NCBI GenBank assembly: GCA_050698355.1
Contig: JBOHBN010000391.1
Location: 1 to 34,757, forward strand
Length of the DNA stretch: 34,757 nt
Source of the DNA: JBOHBN01 sp050698355
Lineage (GTDB): Bacteria > Actinomycetota > Actinomycetes > Streptosporangiales > WHST01
Direction: 5' to 3'
This document shows positions 8,395 to 15,709 of the stretch, piece after piece (the stretch's first letter is position 1; each line of letters starts with the position of its first letter). The translations under genes and the position numbers were made by a program. Below the pieces are notes generated by a model. The model was not told the DNA's origin. It searched no databases and was given only the letters and a program-made list of their open reading frames with translations.

Positions 8395-9809
8395 CGGGCG
8401 CTCGCCTCGTACGCCGCGTCGCTCAGCAGGCGTTGCAGGACCTCTTGCCACAGCGTCGCGGGGTCGATCGTGCCCGCCAGTAGGTCCCTGCTGGCGGCGG
8501 TGTAGCCCGGAGCCACCTGGCTGGTCGCCGCCGTGATCTTGTCCAGCAGGTCGGCCTCCTCCAGCGGGCGGTCCGCACCGCCGCGGGCGCTCAGCACTTC
8601 CGCGGTCGTCGTCGCGCCGTCGGCCCACTCGACGGTGACGCGGGCGGGCCGGTCGTGCGGCGGCGCGGGGACCGGCCCGTAGTCGACGATCTCGGCCTTC
8701 GCCCGCAGCTCGGCTATCCGTTCGTCGCGCAGCGACGACGCCCCGAAGGCGAGCGGCCCGGCCTCGCCGGTGGCGAGCACCGCGGCGGCGATGTGCGGCA
8801 GCGAGAACTTCGCGGCGAGGCTGCCGCGCGGCGCGGCGTTGTCCAGCTCCTGGGCCAGCGGATGCACCTCGAGGACGATCCGGCGTACGCGGTCCGCGGT
8901 GATCTCCCCGGCACTGTCGGCGTGTACCTGCAACGCCGCCTCGACGGCGCTGTGCGCGTACTGGCAGCACCCGTACGCCTTGTGGTAGCCGTCGTCCACC
9001 GCGTACCGCTCGCCGAGCCCCTCGGTGAGGCGCCCCGGCGACACGGTGCCGCCCTGCGCGTTGGCCAGAGCCTCGTAGACGCTGGCGTGCCCGCCGGCGA
9101 GCCCGGCCCCGGCCCAGTCGACGGCGGCGAACCCGAGCCAGGCGCCGGCACCCGGCCAGGCGTTGCGTACGAGGGACCCGTCCATCGCGTGGCCGAACGG
9201 GCCGTTCATCGCCATGGTCGCGGCTGCGGTGATCACGTCCTGCAGCCCAGCCGCCGACGTACCGCGCAGCAGCGCGACCGCCGTCGCGGCGCCGACCGGG
9301 GAGAAGACGGCGTGCGGATGGAGAATGGGAGGAAACGGTGGGGGGAAGGCTCGGGCCAGGCGGGTGGCGACCTCGTAGCCGAGCGCGACGCAGCCGAGGA
9401 CGTCGGCCAGGCTGCGTCCGGTCGCCTCGGCCTCGGCGACGGCGGCGGGGACCGTGTAGAGACCACCGTGGCAGGTGACCGGCCGGTACCCCTCGTCCAG
9501 CTCGGGCGTTGTCACCGCGATCGCGTTCGATGCGGCGGCCCAGCCTCGCTCGGCTCGCCCGCCGGTGACGAGAAGCGTGGCCTCGCGCGTGCCGCCACCG
9601 CGTCGCTCGCCTATCCGTGCTGCGGCCTGCACCTCCGATTCGCCCGCAGCGGCGAGCGCGGCGGCGAGATCGTCGAGCACCACCATGACCGCCTTGCGGC
9701 GGGTCGCCGCGGGCAGCCCACCACCGGGCGTCGCAGCCTGCTCAGCGGCCCATCGCGCCAGTGCCTCTACACCTGCCGCGGTCTCCTCGCGCAGTGCCTC
9801 AGCCGTCAT
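8391..9809 (-). CDS. MmgE/PrpD family protein (second copy)
   Basis: A 472-residue second MmgE/PrpD protein, clearly diverged from its neighbour. Family features include VVLDDLAAALAA near residue 43, SNAIAVTTPELDEGYRP near residue 93, a HPHAVFSPVGAA segment in the middle and DDGYHKAYGCCQYAHSAVEA, which corresponds to the K-x-x-(C/G)-C-x-x-x-H-x-x-x-(D/E) region of the family. Its ATG overlaps the MBL hydrolase stop by four bases, and its stop overlaps the next GTG. Two adjacent copies suggest either two successive hydratase/dehydratase or epimerase steps, or a heteromeric enzyme. Neither can be decided from sequence. Confidence 0.85.
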   Translation of the reverse strand: MTAEALREETAAGVEALARWAAEQAATPGGGLPAATRRKAVMVVLDDLAAALAAAGESEVQAAARIGERRGGGTREATLLVTGGRAERGWAAASNAIAVTTPELDEGYRPVTCHGGLYTVPAAVAEAEATGRSLADVLGCVALGYEVATRLARAFPPPFPPILHPHAVFSPVGAATAVALLRGTSAAGLQDVITAAATMAMNGPFGHAMDGSLVRNAWPGAGAWLGFAAVDWAGAGLAGGHASVYEALANAQGGTVSPGRLTEGLGERYAVDDGYHKAYGCCQYAHSAVEAALQVHADSAGEITADRVRRIVLEVHPLAQELDNAAPRGSLAAKFSLPHIAAAVLATGEAGPLAFGASSLRDERIAELRAKAEIVDYGPVPAPPHDRPARVTVEWADGATTTAEVLSARGGADRPLEEADLLDKITAATSQVAPGYTAASRDLLAGTIDPATLWQEVLQRLLSDAAYEASAR

Positions 9810-10663
9810 CGGTCCGCCAGGCCCGGGTCGGCGACAAGGGCGTCGTAGATCGAACGTACCGACCGCTGCTGGAAGCTGGTGAGGAGCCAGCCGGGATAAC
9901 CGACGTAGTCGGGGGTGCTGACGTGGATGCGGTCCTCGAACCTGATGCGGTCGGCGGCCCGTTCCCTGGGCTCACCACTGGCGATCGCGGCGGCGACCTC
10001 GGCAACCAGCTCACGGCCGCGCTTGCGGTACGTCGCCACCACACCCCGGTCGGCAGGCTCACCGTGGCCGCAGACGAGGACGTCGAAGTCGTAGCCCTCG
10101 ATGACGTCCAGCGCATCGAACCAGTCACCGAGCGCCGCATCCTGGAACGACGGAAGTCCCACCTCGCACACGTTGTCGCCCGTGAGGATGACGCGATCCT
10201 CCGGGAAGTACGCGATGACGCTGTTCGCGGTGTGGCCAGGCACGTGCAGCAGTTCCAGCGTCAGGCCCGCCATGTGCAGCGTCAGCCGCTCGGTGAACAC
10301 GAGCGACGGCAACCGGACGCGAAAGCCCGCCACCAGGTCTGCCGCCTCCGGGTCGATGCGCGCGATCAGCCCGTCGAGGTACTCCTGGTCGGGAAAGTCG
10401 TACGCGAGGCGCTGGCGCGTCCCTGCATGCGCGACCCCCACGCCGCCCAGCCAGTTGTTGCCGATGGTGTGGTCGGGGTGGTGATCGCTGTTCACCAGGT
10501 ACCGAGGCTCGCCGAACGCCGCAACGGTCTGCGCCCACCGGATCGCGTCGGTCGGCTTGTGCGGCGCATCGAACAGCACGAGCCCGTCGTCGGCGACGAG
10601 CACCGAGTTGTTCGAACCCAGGTGACCCGTCTCGACGTAGACACGGTCGGACACGCGCTGCAC
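9806..10663 (-). CDS. Metallo-beta-lactamase-fold hydrolase, first gene of the operon
   Basis: A 285-residue MBL-fold protein. The metal motif reads SDHHPDH: Asp60 occupies the position of the first His of the usual HxHxDH, while His62, Asp64 and His65 are kept. Later ligands are His144 (VPGHTANS), Asp163 (LTGDN) and His200 (CGHGE). The Asp substitution occurs in some MBL lineages and may alter site-1 metal binding. The start is GTG at 10663 with GGAGGG seven bases upstream. A good promoter lies at 10700-10729, so this is probably the first gene of the operon. A lactonase, thioesterase or ring-opening hydrolase role is possible; no substrate can be assigned. Confidence 0.82.
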   Translation of the reverse strand: MQRVSDRVYVETGHLGSNNSVLVADDGLVLFDAPHKPTDAIRWAQTVAAFGEPRYLVNSDHHPDHTIGNNWLGGVGVAHAGTRQRLAYDFPDQEYLDGLIARIDPEAADLVAGFRVRLPSLVFTERLTLHMAGLTLELLHVPGHTANSVIAYFPEDRVILTGDNVCEVGLPSFQDAALGDWFDALDVIEGYDFDVLVCGHGEPADRGVVATYRKRGRELVAEVAAAIASGEPRERAADRIRFEDRIHVSTPDYVGYPGWLLTSFQQRSVRSIYDALVADPGLADR

Positions 10664-10699
10664 AGACGAACCCTCCGATCAGGCGGACGCAACACGCGT

Positions 10700-10729
10700 A
10701 CCGTAGGTCCAACCGTCGTCGGCTGTCAA
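10700..10729 (-). promoter_or_regulatory. Promoter for the eight-gene catabolic operon
   Basis: On the minus strand a perfect TTGACA (10724-10729) is followed after 18 bases by TACGGT (10700-10705), about 37 bases upstream of the GTG at 10663. The palindrome CTGTTGACAG covers the -35 box and could be an operator. Assignment is by consensus only. Confidence 0.6.
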
Positions 10730-10781
10730 CAGTCGGCAAACGCCTGGGCCGGTCCGGCCGGAGGTCGCCAGGAGCCGTCCG

Positions 10782-10833
10782 GTGATCATGAAGGATGTTC
10801 GTTGCTATTGCTACGACTATCCTTCATGATCAC
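10782..10833. repeat. 52-bp interrupted palindrome overlapping the end of a gene
   Basis: Perfect 15-base arms (10782-10796 and 10819-10833) share an axis with inner pairs TCGT/ACGA (10799-10802 and 10813-10816). The TAG stop of the small membrane protein (10817-10819) and its last codons lie inside the right arm. It may terminate transcription of the block from 14899; there is no T-run. The sequence differs from the palindrome at 1124-1209, but the architecture and gene-end position are alike. Confidence 0.65.
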
Positions 10834-11089
10834 TCGAGTGGGGCGGGACCGACCGGGGGTTGGCCCTGCCACGCCACCGCTCGATCGCTGAGGCGGTCGC
10901 CAGAGCTAAGGCCGCCAAACCGAGGCCCGCGCAGAGCATGACCTCGATGGCACCGTTACCGCCGTCCGGGTCGATGTGGAAGACGACCTCGATCCAGTCC
11001 GGTACGGCGATCGTGAACACGAAAAGACCAGCGAAGAGAGCAGCAAGAGCCGCTTCCACACCGGACCTGGTCGTCATGGATCTGCGCAT
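10817..11089 (-). CDS. Small two-helix membrane protein
   Basis: A 90-residue protein with two hydrophobic segments (roughly residues 11-30 and 46-66) separated by an acidic loop containing HIDPDGGNGAIE. I do not recognise a named family. The ATG at 11089 is preceded by AAGAGGAG; an internal ATG five codons in is possible. It follows the propeller gene by 28 bases on the same strand and is probably the last gene of that operon. Its last five codons and stop fall in a palindrome, so the C-terminus (SSDHEG) may have been set by arrival of that element. A membrane-anchoring role for the system is only a guess. Confidence 0.6.
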   Translation of the reverse strand: MRRSMTTRSGVEAALAALFAGLFVFTIAVPDWIEVVFHIDPDGGNGAIEVMLCAGLGLAALALATASAIERWRGRANPRSVPPHSSDHEG

Positions 11090-11117
11090 CGTCGGTGCTC
11101 CTCTTGCTCCGAACCGT

Positions 11118-13427
11118 CTACCCCACGATCTCGGCCCTGATCAGCCTGTTGTTGCGCAGGCCCGTACGCAGGTACTCCAACCGGACGCGACTGCGTTTGC
11201 CCATGGCTTGGCGCAGGAGGCCCAGCATTCCCGCATGTGCCGGGCCGTCGGCGTCAGCACGGAGTGCGAAGCCGAAGGCCTTGCGCGGGTCGGTGTCGAT
11301 GCGGACCACCACCTCGCCTTCGATCCGGTCGGTTGGCGGGCCGTATCCGCCGGCGTCGTGCACGCGCAGGAACGTCACTCGTCCCTCGATCGCCAGCACC
11401 GAGCCGAGCGAGTGGTCGGTGTCGACCTCGAAGGCGCCCCGTCCGCACGTACCCGCGCGAAGCACACCGGTGACCGGGTGGGACAGCAGATGCGTGACGC
11501 AGGTGGCGAACGGCAGCCCGGAGCTGTAGCGGTCCCACCGCCAGGTGTCGGCGGCACCGGCCCTGCCGCGGAACACGGCACGATCGGTCGTTCCCACGTA
11601 GATGGTTCCCGGGTGCATGCGATCGACGGCCAATGTCGCCACGGCGACGTCGTCGGGAAGGTCGGATGTGATGTCTCGGGCCGTCATGGGCAGCGCGTCG
11701 GGGCGAACCCTGCGAAGCCGCACGACGCGGCACGCACCGCTCCCGGCTGTCGCGACGAACACCACGGAGCTGTCCTCCGGGTCGGCCTCGACGGCGGTGA
11801 TGGCCGTACGTGCGACGCCGCAATCGTCGGCCAGGTCGAATACGCGCTCCCAGTTCTCGCCACCCACTCCGGCGTACAACGACCCAGCGCTGGTGGCCGC
11901 GTAGTAGGTATCGGTCCGCGCCCCAACCGCCGAGCGGACCACGTTTCCCTGGATCGAGGGAAACCCGGCCGGCGGGAAGAGTGGCTTCCAATCTCCGGGT
12001 GGCTCGACGGTCGTGGTCCGCCACAGTGAACGGCACGACGCCAGGAGCGTCGTAGGGGTTGTGGGGTGTACCTGGTAGTGCAGGTTGAAGCACACCGACC
12101 CCTCAGGTAGCCCGGCGGAGATGTTCTGCCAGCTGCCGCCGTGGGACTGGCGGGCGATCTGCGTGGCGTACTGGCCCATGGAGTACAAGATCTCGGCATC
12201 GGTCGGATCGATAGCAACGGTTCCGCCATCACCACCTCTGATCTCGTCCCACACAGAACCGGACGCAGGTATCCGGAGGGTGCCGTTGTCCTGCGTCCCT
12301 CCGATCACCACCGCCGGGTCGGTGGGTGCGTGCGCCAGGTCGTAGAACTCGGTGTTGCTGATCCCCTTACCGGCGAAGGACCACGAGCCACCGGCCCCGC
12401 GGTCGCTGGAGTGGTACAGCCCGCCGTCGGTGCCGACGTGGATCACGTCCCGGTCCGTCGGGTGCACGACCAGTGCGTGGTGGTCCACGTGCGGACCCGT
12501 GACGAGCGAGAAGTCCCGCCCACCGTTGGTGGAGCGGCGGAAGTTCGTGCCGGTGACGTAGACGACGTCAGGGTCTGTGGGGTGCGCGTAGATGTAGCTC
12601 CAGATCGACGGCGCGACATCGGAGCCGACGGACCAGACGCGCTCCCACTCGCTCTCCAACCGTCCACCGACCGAGCAGCCGATGCCGGTCGTGCTGTACA
12701 GAAGGAACTCCTGCCGTGACTTGAACGAGGCGTAGGTTCGGTTCGGTGCCACGGCCAGCCGGATCGAGTGACCCGCCACCGCGGTCGGCAACCCGGCGCC
12801 GGGGCAGCCGAGCAGCTTGACCCAGGTCTCGCCGCTGTCGCGGCTCTCGTACACACCGGTGATCGCGTCGTTGACGTCGTGGGAGACACCGGCGTACAGC
12901 CGCGTGGGCGACAGCGGGTGCATGGCCAGGTCGCTGACGTTCCCCTCGGGGCTCAGGATCGCGGACCAGCTCGCCCCACCGTCGAGGGAACGCAGCACGG
13001 CCCGGGAGTTGGCCATGAACATGCGGGACGGGCGCTGCGGGTCGATGAGCAGCAACCGCCCGGTCAGTGCGGTCTCGTCGGATAGCCGCTCCCAGGCCGC
13101 ACCGCGGTCGTCGGAGCGGTACAGGCCGCCACCGGCCCTCCCCTGTCCCATGACGGCGGCGTACAAGGGAGAGCCCGCGCCCGGCGCCAGCGCGAGAGCC
13201 GCGATCCGCAGGTTCGGCAGGCTGTCGCCGATAGGACGCCATGTCGCACCGCTGTTGGTGGACACCCAGATCCCGCATCCGCCGACCTGGGCCGGATTGC
13301 CCGACGATGCCGCGACGTACATCGTCGACGGGTCGGTCTCGTCGATGACGATCGAGGTGATGCGACCTGTGGCTCCGAGCCCCGCGTCGATCAGGGTCGG
13401 CCCGAGCGATCTCCAATCTCCGATCAT
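11118..13427 (-). CDS. Asp-box (BNR) beta-propeller protein with a C-terminal domain shared with a neighbour
   Basis: A 769-residue protein. Residues about 1-670 form a sialidase/VPS10-like repeat propeller with many Asp-box sequences: VSTNSGATW, RSDDRGAAW, RSLDGGASW, ESRDSGETW and RSTNGGRDF. Recurrent strand patterns such as D-P-x-x-x-Y-V-(A/G) alternate with them. No sialidase catalytic Arg triad or FRIP motif is obvious, so an enzyme is not claimed. No signal peptide is seen; the N-terminus begins MIGDWRSLGP. The last 89 residues (11118-11387) match residues 71-161 of the coiled-coil protein at 14071-14613. The ATG at 13427 overlaps the upstream stop by four bases, so longer frames are rejected. 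Such propellers usually bind ligands or proteins; the role here is unknown. Confidence 0.8.
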   Translation of the reverse strand: MIGDWRSLGPTLIDAGLGATGRITSIVIDETDPSTMYVAASSGNPAQVGGCGIWVSTNSGATWRPIGDSLPNLRIAALALAPGAGSPLYAAVMGQGRAGGGLYRSDDRGAAWERLSDETALTGRLLLIDPQRPSRMFMANSRAVLRSLDGGASWSAILSPEGNVSDLAMHPLSPTRLYAGVSHDVNDAITGVYESRDSGETWVKLLGCPGAGLPTAVAGHSIRLAVAPNRTYASFKSRQEFLLYSTTGIGCSVGGRLESEWERVWSVGSDVAPSIWSYIYAHPTDPDVVYVTGTNFRRSTNGGRDFSLVTGPHVDHHALVVHPTDRDVIHVGTDGGLYHSSDRGAGGSWSFAGKGISNTEFYDLAHAPTDPAVVIGGTQDNGTLRIPASGSVWDEIRGGDGGTVAIDPTDAEILYSMGQYATQIARQSHGGSWQNISAGLPEGSVCFNLHYQVHPTTPTTLLASCRSLWRTTTVEPPGDWKPLFPPAGFPSIQGNVVRSAVGARTDTYYAATSAGSLYAGVGGENWERVFDLADDCGVARTAITAVEADPEDSSVVFVATAGSGACRVVRLRRVRPDALPMTARDITSDLPDDVAVATLAVDRMHPGTIYVGTTDRAVFRGRAGAADTWRWDRYSSGLPFATCVTHLLSHPVTGVLRAGTCGRGAFEVDTDHSLGSVLAIEGRVTFLRVHDAGGYGPPTDRIEGEVVVRIDTDPRKAFGFALRADADGPAHAGMLGLLRQAMGKRSRVRLEYLRTGLRNNRLIRAEIVG

Positions 13428-14053
13428 GATCGCCCCCGACCGCCATGGTCGATGGCGGTACTGCCCGCTGTGCTCGTCAGCGCGAGGACGGACCACTGCT
13501 GGGCGAGCGACCACTGCTGGCCGTGCGCCATCAGCTGCGACCAGTCCGCCGGCGTCCCGCGCCGCTCGCCCCGCTGATCTCCTCGTACGGTCCGCCGGTA
13601 CAGGGCTGCGGAGACGAACCTGCGCTCGTCCCAGCACAGCAGCCCGCCGACGACCTCGGCGTCCTCGACGATCGACCGCTCGGCGGCGTGGAAGGTCGAG
13701 ACGACGCGTCCGATGTCCAGCGCGGTCCCCTCCCTCACCTCAACGCGGTCGGTGGGCTCGACCTCAGCGGTCGCGAAGGCACGCACGTTCGGGAACTCCC
13801 GAAAGGCGAGGTCGGGAGCGAGGGACGCCACCGCCTGCCAGGTGGCCTCGTCGGCGAGCACGTCCATCGTGATGCGCGCCATCTCGCGCGTCTCGAAGCC
13901 GAGGATCGCAACGAAGGCGCGGTCCGCGGCCATCCCAGCGGTAGCGCCCAGCCAACCGGATGCCTTCTCCCCCAGCACCTGGATGACCCGTGCCCACGCT
14001 TCCCTCAGGCCCGCTTCGTCGACGGCCGTGCCGCGGACGGTTTCGGCGAACAT
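13424..14053 (-). CDS. ABM-like (dimeric alpha/beta barrel) hypothetical protein
   Basis: A 209-residue protein. The first roughly 100 residues (MFAETVRG, GWLGATAG, FVAILGFETREMAR, AFREFPNVRAF) resemble small actinobacterial proteins with an antibiotic-biosynthesis-monooxygenase-like barrel. The remaining half is unrecognised and ends in a low-complexity Gln/Trp/Ser region. The start at 14053 lies 17 bases after the coiled-coil gene, and the stop overlaps the propeller start (ATGA), so the propeller is probably translated by coupling to it. The barrel may bind a small molecule. Catalysis is not claimed, and the family assignment is from pattern memory only. Confidence 0.6.
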   Translation of the reverse strand: MFAETVRGTAVDEAGLREAWARVIQVLGEKASGWLGATAGMAADRAFVAILGFETREMARITMDVLADEATWQAVASLAPDLAFREFPNVRAFATAEVEPTDRVEVREGTALDIGRVVSTFHAAERSIVEDAEVVGGLLCWDERRFVSAALYRRTVRGDQRGERRGTPADWSQLMAHGQQWSLAQQWSVLALTSTAGSTAIDHGGRGRS

Positions 14054-14070
14054 GGCAGCCGTGCCGAACG

Positions 14071-14613
14071 CTAGCCGGTCGAGACCAGCGGGTGGGCGAT
14101 CAGACCGCCCAACCCGATGTCGACGTCGTCCCCGGGTGTGATTTCGATACGGAAGGCCACGCTGTTGGCCTTGCCCTGCACCTGCTGGTAGTCGGCGGCG
14201 ACGTCGAACCCGTGCGCCAACGCGTCGCGCAACAGCAGCAGCATGCCCTCGTGTGCGGCGCCCTTCGCGTCGTTTCGAAGCTCGAACCCGAACGCACGGT
14301 TTGCCTGGGTGTCCAGCTTGAAGACGACCTCGCCGTCCAGGTGATCGGATGGCGGCCCGTAACCCCCTTGGTCATGCACCCGGAGGAAGCTGACGCGGCC
14401 GTCCGCCCTTCGTATACCGGCCTCGGGCAGTCCGCGTTGGCAGTTCTCCAAGGCTGCCTGCGCCCGGCGGAGCCGAGCGGCAAGCGCCACCCGGATCTGG
14501 CGGCAGATGCGCGCCTCGACGGGATCGGTGGTCCGTCGGCACTCTTCGTCCTGCGCCTGCAACAGGTCCCGCAGGCGGTCGACCTCATCTTGAAACGACT
14601 GGCAGTTCGGCAT
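14071..14613 (-). CDS. Coiled-coil protein carrying the shared C-terminal domain
   Basis: A 180-residue protein. Residues 1-66 are charged, helical and Cys-containing (Cys4, 25, 37 and 58), with heptad-like Leu/Ala spacing suggesting a coiled coil. Residues 71-161 align without gaps over the first 61 positions, 40 of them identical by eye, to the C-terminus of the beta-propeller protein. The block includes FLRVHD, GGYGPP, AFGF and GML. The last 19 residues are a short tail. Start ATG at 14613 with GGGAG upstream; 34 bases after the DUF4242 gene. No known domain name is assigned. Sharing a domain with the propeller suggests the two proteins bind the same partner or assemble together. Confidence 0.7.
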   Translation of the reverse strand: MPNCQSFQDEVDRLRDLLQAQDEECRRTTDPVEARICRQIRVALAARLRRAQAALENCQRGLPEAGIRRADGRVSFLRVHDQGGYGPPSDHLDGEVVFKLDTQANRAFGFELRNDAKGAAHEGMLLLLRDALAHGFDVAADYQQVQGKANSVAFRIEITPGDDVDIGLGGLIAHPLVSTG

Positions 14614-14647
14614 GACACGCTCCCGTTTGCCACGTGAGCAGGTGGTG

Positions 14648-14899
14648 CTACTCGCCGGCCCGTACCGGCGTGACGCTGTCGGCCAGGAGGCCGTGCGCCT
14701 GTCGGTGCACCGCGACGGCTGAATCGGCGTCGGGCGCCTCGACCAGGCAGAACACCTTGCCGCTGCTGTCGTCGAACCAGTACTTCAGGTAGTTGACGCC
14801 GTACGCGTCCTGGACGGCGAGGTCGCGCTTGTGGGCGTCTGCGACCGCTTGGGCGGTGAGTCCGTCTACGTGCTCGTGTACATCCATGAAGAGTGGCAT
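14648..14899 (-). CDS. DUF4242 / SCO4226-like nickel-binding family protein
   Basis: An 83-residue ferredoxin-like-fold protein of the DUF4242 family. The MPLFMDVHEHVDGL start, the DLAVQDAYGVNYLKYWFD stretch, KVFCLVEAPD and HRQAHGL match the family well; SCO4226 of Streptomyces coelicolor is a nickel-binding member. His8, His10, Cys51 and His65/His68 are possible ligands. The ATG at 14899 has GAGGAG at good spacing. It is the first gene downstream of the TetR operators and probably opens the operon that runs to 10817. Whether this copy binds nickel is unknown. Confidence 0.82.
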   Translation of the reverse strand: MPLFMDVHEHVDGLTAQAVADAHKRDLAVQDAYGVNYLKYWFDDSSGKVFCLVEAPDADSAVAVHRQAHGLLADSVTPVRAGE

Positions 14900-14927
14900 G
14901 GTCGGTTCTCCTCGAAGCCCCCGGTGC

Positions 14928-14962
14928 CTTACGTTGTAAGCCTGGACCCTTACGGCGTAAGG
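14928..14962. promoter_or_regulatory. Two palindromic TetR-type operators in a divergent promoter
   Basis: Site 1 is CTTAC-GTT-GTAAG (14928-14940) and site 2 is CCTTAC-GGC-GTAAGG (14948-14962). Their centres are 21 bases apart, two helical turns, so dimers would sit on the same face. They overlap a likely promoter of the TetR gene (TTGTAA 14934-14939, 18 bases, TAAGGT 14958-14963) and lie 28 bases above the DUF4242 start. Autorepression and repression of the minus-strand operon are inferred. Confidence 0.72.
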
Positions 14963-15005
14963 TAACGCCGTATCGGCACGCCGTCAAGGGAAGGGAGTAC
15001 ACCCG

Positions 15006-15683
15006 GTGCCCAAGAGGCGATCGCACCGTCCACAACGCGAGAGCGGAAAGGGGCGAGCGGCCGGCCTGTCGCTCGACGCGGTCGTGGCCGGCGCCCTCGA
15101 ATTGATCGACACACGCGGCGCAGCGGCTCTCACGATGCGGCGCCTGAGCGCCTACCTCGGCGTGGAGGCGATGTCGCTGTACCACTACGTGCGCAACCGG
15201 CAGGACCTGCTGGACCGCCTGACCGAGTGGATCGTCGCTTCGATTCCGCGAGTGCCGTCCACGGGTGACTGGGCCGAATCGGCGCGCGCTTTCGCCGTCG
15301 GCATCCGCGACGTCGCCCTGCACCATCCGGAGGCGTTCCAGCTGGTGGGCATGCGCCCGCTCACCGAAGCGGCCGCGACCCGTCTGGTCGAGCCGCTCCT
15401 GCTGTCCCTGCGCGCCGGCGGCCTCGAACCGTCGGAGTGCGTGGTCGTTTTCCGGCTACTGGCCGCCTTCGCGCGCGGCTTCAGCCTGGCCGAGATCTGG
15501 GGCCTCACCCTTGCCGGCACCGGGTCGCAGCAGAAGCAACAGCAGGAAGCGGGCTTCCGCGGGCAGATTCCGCCGCAACTGGCCGAGTTCGAGAGCAGCC
15601 TCGCCGGCGAGCACGACGCGGTCTTCCGCGAGGGCCTCGAACTCGTACTGGCCGGCGTACGCACGCGGGCTCTCGCCAAATGA
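15006..15683 (+). CDS. TetR/AcrR family transcriptional regulator
   Basis: A 225-residue regulator. A basic leader is followed by a TetR helix-turn-helix at about residues 21-70, with LSLDAVVAGALELIDTRG, LTMRRLSAYLGVEAMSLYHYV and the RQDLLDRL end of helix 4. The C-terminal ligand-binding region (about 85-220) is helical and includes a Gln-rich patch (GSQQKQQQE). The GTG at 15006 is chosen because GGGAAGGGAG lies upstream and the HTH starts soon after. It is divergent from the DUF4242 gene, and the two palindromes between them fit its own operators. It probably releases both promoters when a small ligand binds; the ligand is unknown. Confidence 0.9.
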   Translation: MPKRRSHRPQRESGKGRAAGLSLDAVVAGALELIDTRGAAALTMRRLSAYLGVEAMSLYHYVRNRQDLLDRLTEWIVASIPRVPSTGDWAESARAFAVGIRDVALHHPEAFQLVGMRPLTEAAATRLVEPLLLSLRAGGLEPSECVVVFRLLAAFARGFSLAEIWGLTLAGTGSQQKQQQEAGFRGQIPPQLAEFESSLAGEHDAVFREGLELVLAGVRTRALAK

Positions 15684-15709
15684 CCGGACCGGTGTGGGGC
15701 GCGCGGTTG

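Noticed and set aside
11118..13427. Sialidase activity for the Asp-box protein
   Set aside because: Asp boxes occur in many non-enzymatic propellers; no FRIP motif, catalytic Arg triad or signal peptide was seen.
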